Of a DNA stretch of 10,169 bases, positions 6,413 through 10,169 are shown in pieces. Below the pieces are notes generated by a model, which made no database searches, had not been told where the DNA came from, and worked only from the letters and a program-made list of their open reading frames with translations. Where the stretch lies: the NCBI GenBank assembly GCA_027000105.1, contig JALTOP010000486.1:1-10169 (forward strand), in the 5' to 3' direction. The DNA is from Planctomycetaceae bacterium. Lineage in GTDB: Bacteria > Planctomycetota > Planctomycetia > Planctomycetales > Planctomycetaceae. The position numbers and the translations under genes were made by a program. Position 1 is the first letter of the stretch. Each line of letters opens with the position of its first letter.

Positions 6413-7390
6413 ATGAATTATCCGAGATTGATGCTTCTGCTCTGTTCGGTTTTTTGGATCTCTGCCGGCCTTGAAGCAGGTGAATTGGATCAACAGGGCG
6501 GTGCCTCTCGAATTGCCGAGCAGGTTCGCGGCAGTGTCAATCGTATGAAATCATTCACCGATGATTCGGCACTCAAACAATATGCTCCCAATCCCCAACG
6601 GGAAAAAGAACTGCGCCGCCTGCTTCCCAACTTTCAGATTACGAAAAAGGGAACGTCGAGTCGAGAGGAACGCGAACTGGCGACAGCCCGGTTGCGAAAG
6701 GTGAGATTGACAAATTCGGGGCGTCAAACATCAAATCGGGTGCTCGAAAATTTAAGCCTGTTCCGTCGACTGCCGGAGATACGATTCGAAGTCAATCCGG
6801 AAACGTACGACTATTTTCTTGGTCACCCCGATGTCGTCGTCAGTTTGTGGCGGGCGATGGGAATATCATCCATGCAACTCCAGCAGACAGGCCCGTTCCA
6901 GTACAAAATGGACAACAGCGACGGCACCAAAAGCGAAATGTTCTACCTTCGTCGTAGCAAAACAACAAACATCATTTACTGTAGAGGTGAATTCAAAAGC
7001 CCGCTACTGAAAAAACCGATCGCAGGCAGCGGCATTCTCTGCCTGCATTCAAAATTCGAAAAACAGAATGATGGCACCGTTTTTGTCAGACACAGTGCTG
7101 ATGTATTTATCACCTTTCCCAATGCCGCGATCGAAACAGCCGCCAAGATGATTTCTCCGGTGAGCAACTATATTTCAGATCGCAATTTTCAGGAAATCAG
7201 CCTGTTCATGCACACGATTTCTCTTTCGATGGCTCGCCAACCGAGTTGGCTGCAACAAATGGCCGATCGATTGCAAAACGTCCATCCCGATCGTCGACAG
7301 GAATTGCGCCAGGTAATTCTGAATAATTATCATCAGAATCAGAAGAGGCTTGCATCGCGCTGGAACGAACTGGAGCAACCCGCGATGTAA
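6413..7390 (+). CDS. Secreted protein of unrecognised family
   Basis: A 325-residue exported protein from the ATG at 6413. The N-terminus is a signal peptide (MNYPRLMLLLCSVFWISAG; core about 6-17, likely cleavage near LEAG). Residues about 25-105 are charged and helical (PNPQREKELRRLLPNF). Residues about 115-265 form a mixed alpha/beta domain beginning PEIRFEVNPETYDYF, followed by HPDVVVSLWRAMGI, GPFQYKM, and then strands and helices through ISPVSNYISDRNFQEI. The tail (about 270-325) is helical and Gln/Arg-rich. The middle, a strand-helix start followed by antiparallel strands and a long helix, could be a START/SRPBCC-like cavity domain, but that is a guess. Two cysteines (ILCLH, IIYCRG) lie in it. 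Alternative starts are GTG 6398 (GAGGGG 10 bases upstream, adds 5 residues) and TTG 6341 (too long before the signal peptide). The gene lies 150 bases after the lipoprotein, so co-transcription is possible. Confidence 0.7.
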   Translation: MNYPRLMLLLCSVFWISAGLEAGELDQQGGASRIAEQVRGSVNRMKSFTDDSALKQYAPNPQREKELRRLLPNFQITKKGTSSREERELATARLRKVRLTNSGRQTSNRVLENLSLFRRLPEIRFEVNPETYDYFLGHPDVVVSLWRAMGISSMQLQQTGPFQYKMDNSDGTKSEMFYLRRSKTTNIIYCRGEFKSPLLKKPIAGSGILCLHSKFEKQNDGTVFVRHSADVFITFPNAAIETAAKMISPVSNYISDRNFQEISLFMHTISLSMARQPSWLQQMADRLQNVHPDRRQELRQVILNNYHQNQKRLASRWNELEQPAM

Positions 7391-7663
7391 CAGGAAACGG
7401 GATGCCGCAGTAGGTCTTCCACCTTGGCTGATACCGGTTCAGATCCGCTTTTCCGCTCAGTCCCTAGTGAACGCACCCCGATTGCGGTCAACGCACTCTG
7501 CTCGCGACCGACGCGCTGCTGATGTTTTCCTTGTTCAACCGCTTTGCTAATCAAAGAAAAGTGAATAGGATGGTGAAAACACCACCTGCTCAAGCGGGAT
7601 GGGCCAAAATGTCCGCACGCCCTCTGGAGTGATGGCGGTTCTGACGAAGAACGGGAAAGCATC
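7391..7663. other. Intergenic gap with short hairpins
   Basis: A 273-base gap before the SGNH-amidohydrolase gene. It has CTTTG-CTAAT-CAAAG (7542-7556) and TGGTG-AAAA-CACCA (7571-7584), both 5-base stems. The second has a stable-looking AAAA loop, but no T-run follows on either strand. No convincing promoter was found. The 66- and 150-codon frames crossing this gap are not supported. Confidence 0.45.
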
Positions 7664-10045
7664 ATGAAGTTCACAATAAATCTGCTCACTGGCTTCGCGC
7701 TATTTTTCCAGTTGTTAAATGCCGGGGTTGCACAGCAGAATCGAAAAGACTTGCCGCCGATCCGCATTTTGATGATCGGCGATTCGACCATGGCGACCTA
7801 CAAAAATCCGCCCAAAGATCGCCCCGATTTAACCGGATGGGGGCAAGTCTTTGCGGAGCGTTTCAACAAACAGGTCACTATCATCAACCGGGCCATTTCC
7901 GGACGCAGTAGCAAGTCTTTCATCACAGAAGGTCATTGGAAAAAGGCATTGCATACGAAAGCGGACTACCTTTTCATTCAGTTCGGTCATAACGACAGCC
8001 ATCTTAATGAAGAGAAATCGACGGATGCGGCGACCGATTTTCGAGATTATTTACGCCAATACATCGATGAAGCCCGACAAGCAGGAATGAAGCCGGTTCT
8101 GATCACGCCGATGACCCGCAGACGATTCCAGGATAATAAAATTGTCACCTCACTTCGCCCTTTTGCAGAGGCGATGATTATTGTCGGCCAGGAAAAAAAT
8201 GTCCCGGTCATCGATTTACACGCCAGCAGTGTGAAACTGCACAACAAACTGGGCGAGAAAAGAAGCGGCTACTTCAATCCTTCCGCGACAGATCGCACAC
8301 ATTTTACCCGTCGCGGAGCAGCGGTGATTGCCCGGTTGGTTGCTGAAGAACTTTCCGAAAAGGTTCCTGCGTTGAAGCCTTATCTCAAGCTTTCTGCAGA
8401 TACTGTTCTGCTGGGGGGCAAGATTGTTACGATGGACGCGGAAAACCGTGTGGTCACCGCGATTGCGATTCAAAATGGTCGTATTCTGGAACTCGGTAGT
8501 GATCAGCAAATCCGTCGGTACATCGATGAGAGAACAAAGGTCGTTCAACTTGATGGAAAGATGGTGATTCCCGGGATAATCGCGGCTCATTGCCATGCCG
8601 TTGGCGTTGCAAGAAATTCGCTTGAACAACCTTATGTCGAATTGCTGAACATCGCAGAAGTTCAAAACTGGATCCGATCACAAGCCCAAAAAGTCCCCGC
8701 CGGTTCCTGGATTAAAGTTCCGCGAACCGATATCACCCGGTTAAAAGAACGCCGTCATCCGACGACAGCCGAGCTCGATGCAGCGTGCACCACTCACCCC
8801 GTCATCTTTACTGCCGCCCGAAAGTCGGCGTTGAATTCACCTGGACTGAAGAAAATCGGTCTTGGCGAAGAAGGTAACGCCGATTTCAAGGGTGAAATTA
8901 TCCGCGATGCCAGCGGAAAGGTTCGATTGGTCAGCGGGGCAGGCCCTCTTTTGCGCCAGTTGATGCCTTCACCCAAATTTTCGAACAGGCAAATTCGAAC
9001 CGCACTTTGCAATGTGCATCAACATTATCACAGCGTGGGGATTACCAGTATTTTTGAGCGAGCAGGCAACATCGACGATTTTCAACATTACCGCGCCCTG
9101 CACGCGGAAGGGAAGTTGACCGTTCGCATGACACAGACTTTCCGTTCCAGTTTTCGTTCCGCAAAAGATATCGATGCTTACACAAAACGACTCGGCATGA
9201 AAACCGGCGATGGAGATGACTGGGTGCAGGTCGGGCCGATCAAAATTACCGTCGATGGGGGCATTCACTGGGGAAACACCTATTTGAGTCGGCCTTACAC
9301 AGAAAAGCAACTTCGTTTTTATGGTCATCGAGACCCCAATTACCGAGGCGATCTCAACTACAGTATTGAACTGATGAGCGAACTTTTCCGTGAAGCGGAC
9401 AAGCTCGGTTGGCAATGGTGCTGTCATGTCACGGGCGATGCTGGAGTCGATGCGATTCTGGATGCTCTTGAAACGGTTCAGGCACAACATCCGGAAATCG
9501 CCGAGCATCGTTTTACGTTGACTCATGCCTACTTCCCGACGAAAGATTCCGTCGCCCGCGCCAAACGGTTGGGGATTTGTGTCGACACGCAGCCTTCGCT
9601 TTACTTCAAGGATTCCGCCGCGATTGCGGAAATATATGGTGAAGACTGGGCGGCAAGGTTCATCGGTCTGGGTGAGTGGGTTCGTGGCGGTGTCCCGACA
9701 GCAATGGCGGGGGATCACATGATCGGACTCGATCCGGATCATTCCATGAATGCCTACAATCCTTTTTTGATGATGCAGGTCGCAGTGAGCCGTCGAAATC
9801 GCGAAGGCGATATCTACGGCAAACAGCAGCGAATCAGTCGCCTTGAAGCGTTGCGCTGCCTCACCACAAACCCGGCGTGGCTATCGTTCAACGAATCGAA
9901 TCGAGGATCACTCGAAACCGAAAAACTGGCTGATCTCGTGATTCTCGATCAAGATGTTCTCACCTGCCCGGAAAACAGCATCGCAAAAACCAGAGCGATA
10001 AAAACGATGGTGGATGGCCAATTTGTTTTTGAAATCGATCGGTAA
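7664..10045 (+). CDS. Secreted fusion: SGNH/RGAE-like esterase plus YtcJ-like amidohydrolase
   Basis: A 793-residue exported two-domain enzyme. A signal peptide covers about residues 1-23 (core 6-18, GVA cleavage). Residues about 32-240 are an SGNH hydrolase of rhamnogalacturonan-acetylesterase type, with all blocks present: GDST (39-42, nucleophile S41), GRSS (80-83), GHND (108-111, N110) and DRTH (210-213, D210/H213). Such enzymes remove acetyl groups from polysaccharides. Residues about 246-793 are a complete amidohydrolase of the YtcJ/amidohydro_3 type. They start with the small beta domain (TVLLGGKIVTMDAENR), then PGIIAAHCH (H309, H311), the metal-bridging lysine K527 (IKITVDGG), H588 (CCHVTGD), H621 (THAYF) and D684 (AGDHMIGLDP), and close with the C-terminal beta strands (GSLETEKLADLVILD). 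The linker is only about five residues. Both active sites look intact. Substrate is unknown; sequential action on one O-acetylated, N-acylated sugar is inference. Ribosome site weak (GGGA, 8 bases upstream). Confidence 0.9.
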   Translation: MKFTINLLTGFALFFQLLNAGVAQQNRKDLPPIRILMIGDSTMATYKNPPKDRPDLTGWGQVFAERFNKQVTIINRAISGRSSKSFITEGHWKKALHTKADYLFIQFGHNDSHLNEEKSTDAATDFRDYLRQYIDEARQAGMKPVLITPMTRRRFQDNKIVTSLRPFAEAMIIVGQEKNVPVIDLHASSVKLHNKLGEKRSGYFNPSATDRTHFTRRGAAVIARLVAEELSEKVPALKPYLKLSADTVLLGGKIVTMDAENRVVTAIAIQNGRILELGSDQQIRRYIDERTKVVQLDGKMVIPGIIAAHCHAVGVARNSLEQPYVELLNIAEVQNWIRSQAQKVPAGSWIKVPRTDITRLKERRHPTTAELDAACTTHPVIFTAARKSALNSPGLKKIGLGEEGNADFKGEIIRDASGKVRLVSGAGPLLRQLMPSPKFSNRQIRTALCNVHQHYHSVGITSIFERAGNIDDFQHYRALHAEGKLTVRMTQTFRSSFRSAKDIDAYTKRLGMKTGDGDDWVQVGPIKITVDGGIHWGNTYLSRPYTEKQLRFYGHRDPNYRGDLNYSIELMSELFREADKLGWQWCCHVTGDAGVDAILDALETVQAQHPEIAEHRFTLTHAYFPTKDSVARAKRLGICVDTQPSLYFKDSAAIAEIYGEDWAARFIGLGEWVRGGVPTAMAGDHMIGLDPDHSMNAYNPFLMMQVAVSRRNREGDIYGKQQRISRLEALRCLTTNPAWLSFNESNRGSLETEKLADLVILDQDVLTCPENSIAKTRAIKTMVDGQFVFEIDR

Positions 10046-10124
10046 AACCGCTGCCGCCCCGTTCAACTCTTCCTGCAATGGCAAGAGGACTTTTCCGAAC
10101 CAGGATTTTCCGTCGGGTTGTGGG
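10046..10124. other. Convergent intergenic spacer
   Basis: About 79 bases between the stop of the SGNH-amidohydrolase gene and the end of a possible minus-strand gene. No strong hairpin or T-run is visible, so no terminator is called. Confidence 0.35.
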
Positions 10125-10169
10125 TTACCGGGTTTCCAGGTTGTGCATCGGGAAATCGATCTTGGCAGT
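10125..10169 (-). CDS. Possible C-terminal end of a convergent gene (14 codons)
   Basis: On the minus strand, the frame entering from the window edge reads TAKIDFPMHNLETR and stops at TAA (10127-10125). Nine of the fourteen third codon positions are G or C, and the segment reads like a natural protein tail. Fourteen codons are too few to be sure, and a second minus-strand frame is also open here. The plus strand also has an ATG at 10078 open to the edge (31 codons), but its Arg/Val/Gly-rich peptide and lack of a ribosome site make it less likely. Confidence 0.3.
   Translation of the reverse strand, partial: TAKIDFPMHNLETR

Noticed and set aside
5927..6493. Minus-strand frame of 188 codons across the end of the lipoprotein gene
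   Set aside because: Opposite a supported gene, rich in Cys/His/Asn, no recognisable domain, no ribosome site noted.
8969..9742. Long minus-strand frame of 257 codons opposite the amidohydrolase
   Set aside because: It is the shadow of a clearly conserved plus-strand enzyme; its translation is Cys/Arg/Phe-rich without motifs.

Overview
The window most likely comes from a planctomycete (Planctomycetaceae-type) chromosome of moderate G+C content. Three things suggest this: secreted carbohydrate-active and amidohydrolase-like proteins with long, loosely packed intergenic gaps; an archaeal-type CitG/MdcB homologue, a family I recall near the tetrahydromethanopterin C1 genes of planctomycetes; and a lipoprotein carrying an arginine/alanine-rich helical segment of a kind I associate with planctomycete surface proteins. 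No database search was possible, so the taxonomic call is inference. No phage, transposon, CRISPR, tRNA or rRNA signal was seen.

Layout, all plus strand except one short tail. 1-528: C-terminal part of a triphosphoribosyl-dephospho-CoA synthase-like protein, cut by the window edge. 529-840: gap without a convincing gene. 841-3249: large secreted protein with a carbohydrate-binding-like N-terminus and a glycoside-hydrolase-like barrel. 3250-3707: gap with two dyads. 3708-4073: stand-alone STAS (anti-sigma-factor-antagonist-type) protein, followed at once by a strong hairpin. 4074-4462: leader/gap with hairpins and a palindrome abutting a good -10-like hexamer. 4463-6262: lipoprotein with a long acidic, low-complexity middle, a VPGLS tandem repeat, a basic helical segment and a C-terminal membrane anchor. 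6413-7390: secreted protein of unrecognised family. 7391-7663: gap. 7664-10045: secreted two-domain enzyme, an SGNH esterase (rhamnogalacturonan-acetylesterase-like) fused to a complete YtcJ-like amidohydrolase. 10125-10169 (minus): possible last 14 codons of a convergent gene.

The genes do not form one obvious operon: almost every junction is 150-460 bases long. At least four of the products are exported (glycosidase-like, lipoprotein, unknown, esterase/amidohydrolase), so the common thread is envelope or extracellular work, plausibly turnover of decorated polysaccharide. The STAS protein is the only clear signalling component. The most interesting items are the SGNH-amidohydrolase fusion, the unclassified glycosidase-like protein, the doubly anchored lipoprotein and the palindrome/-10 arrangement before it. 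I found no clear defence system or other exotic multi-gene system.
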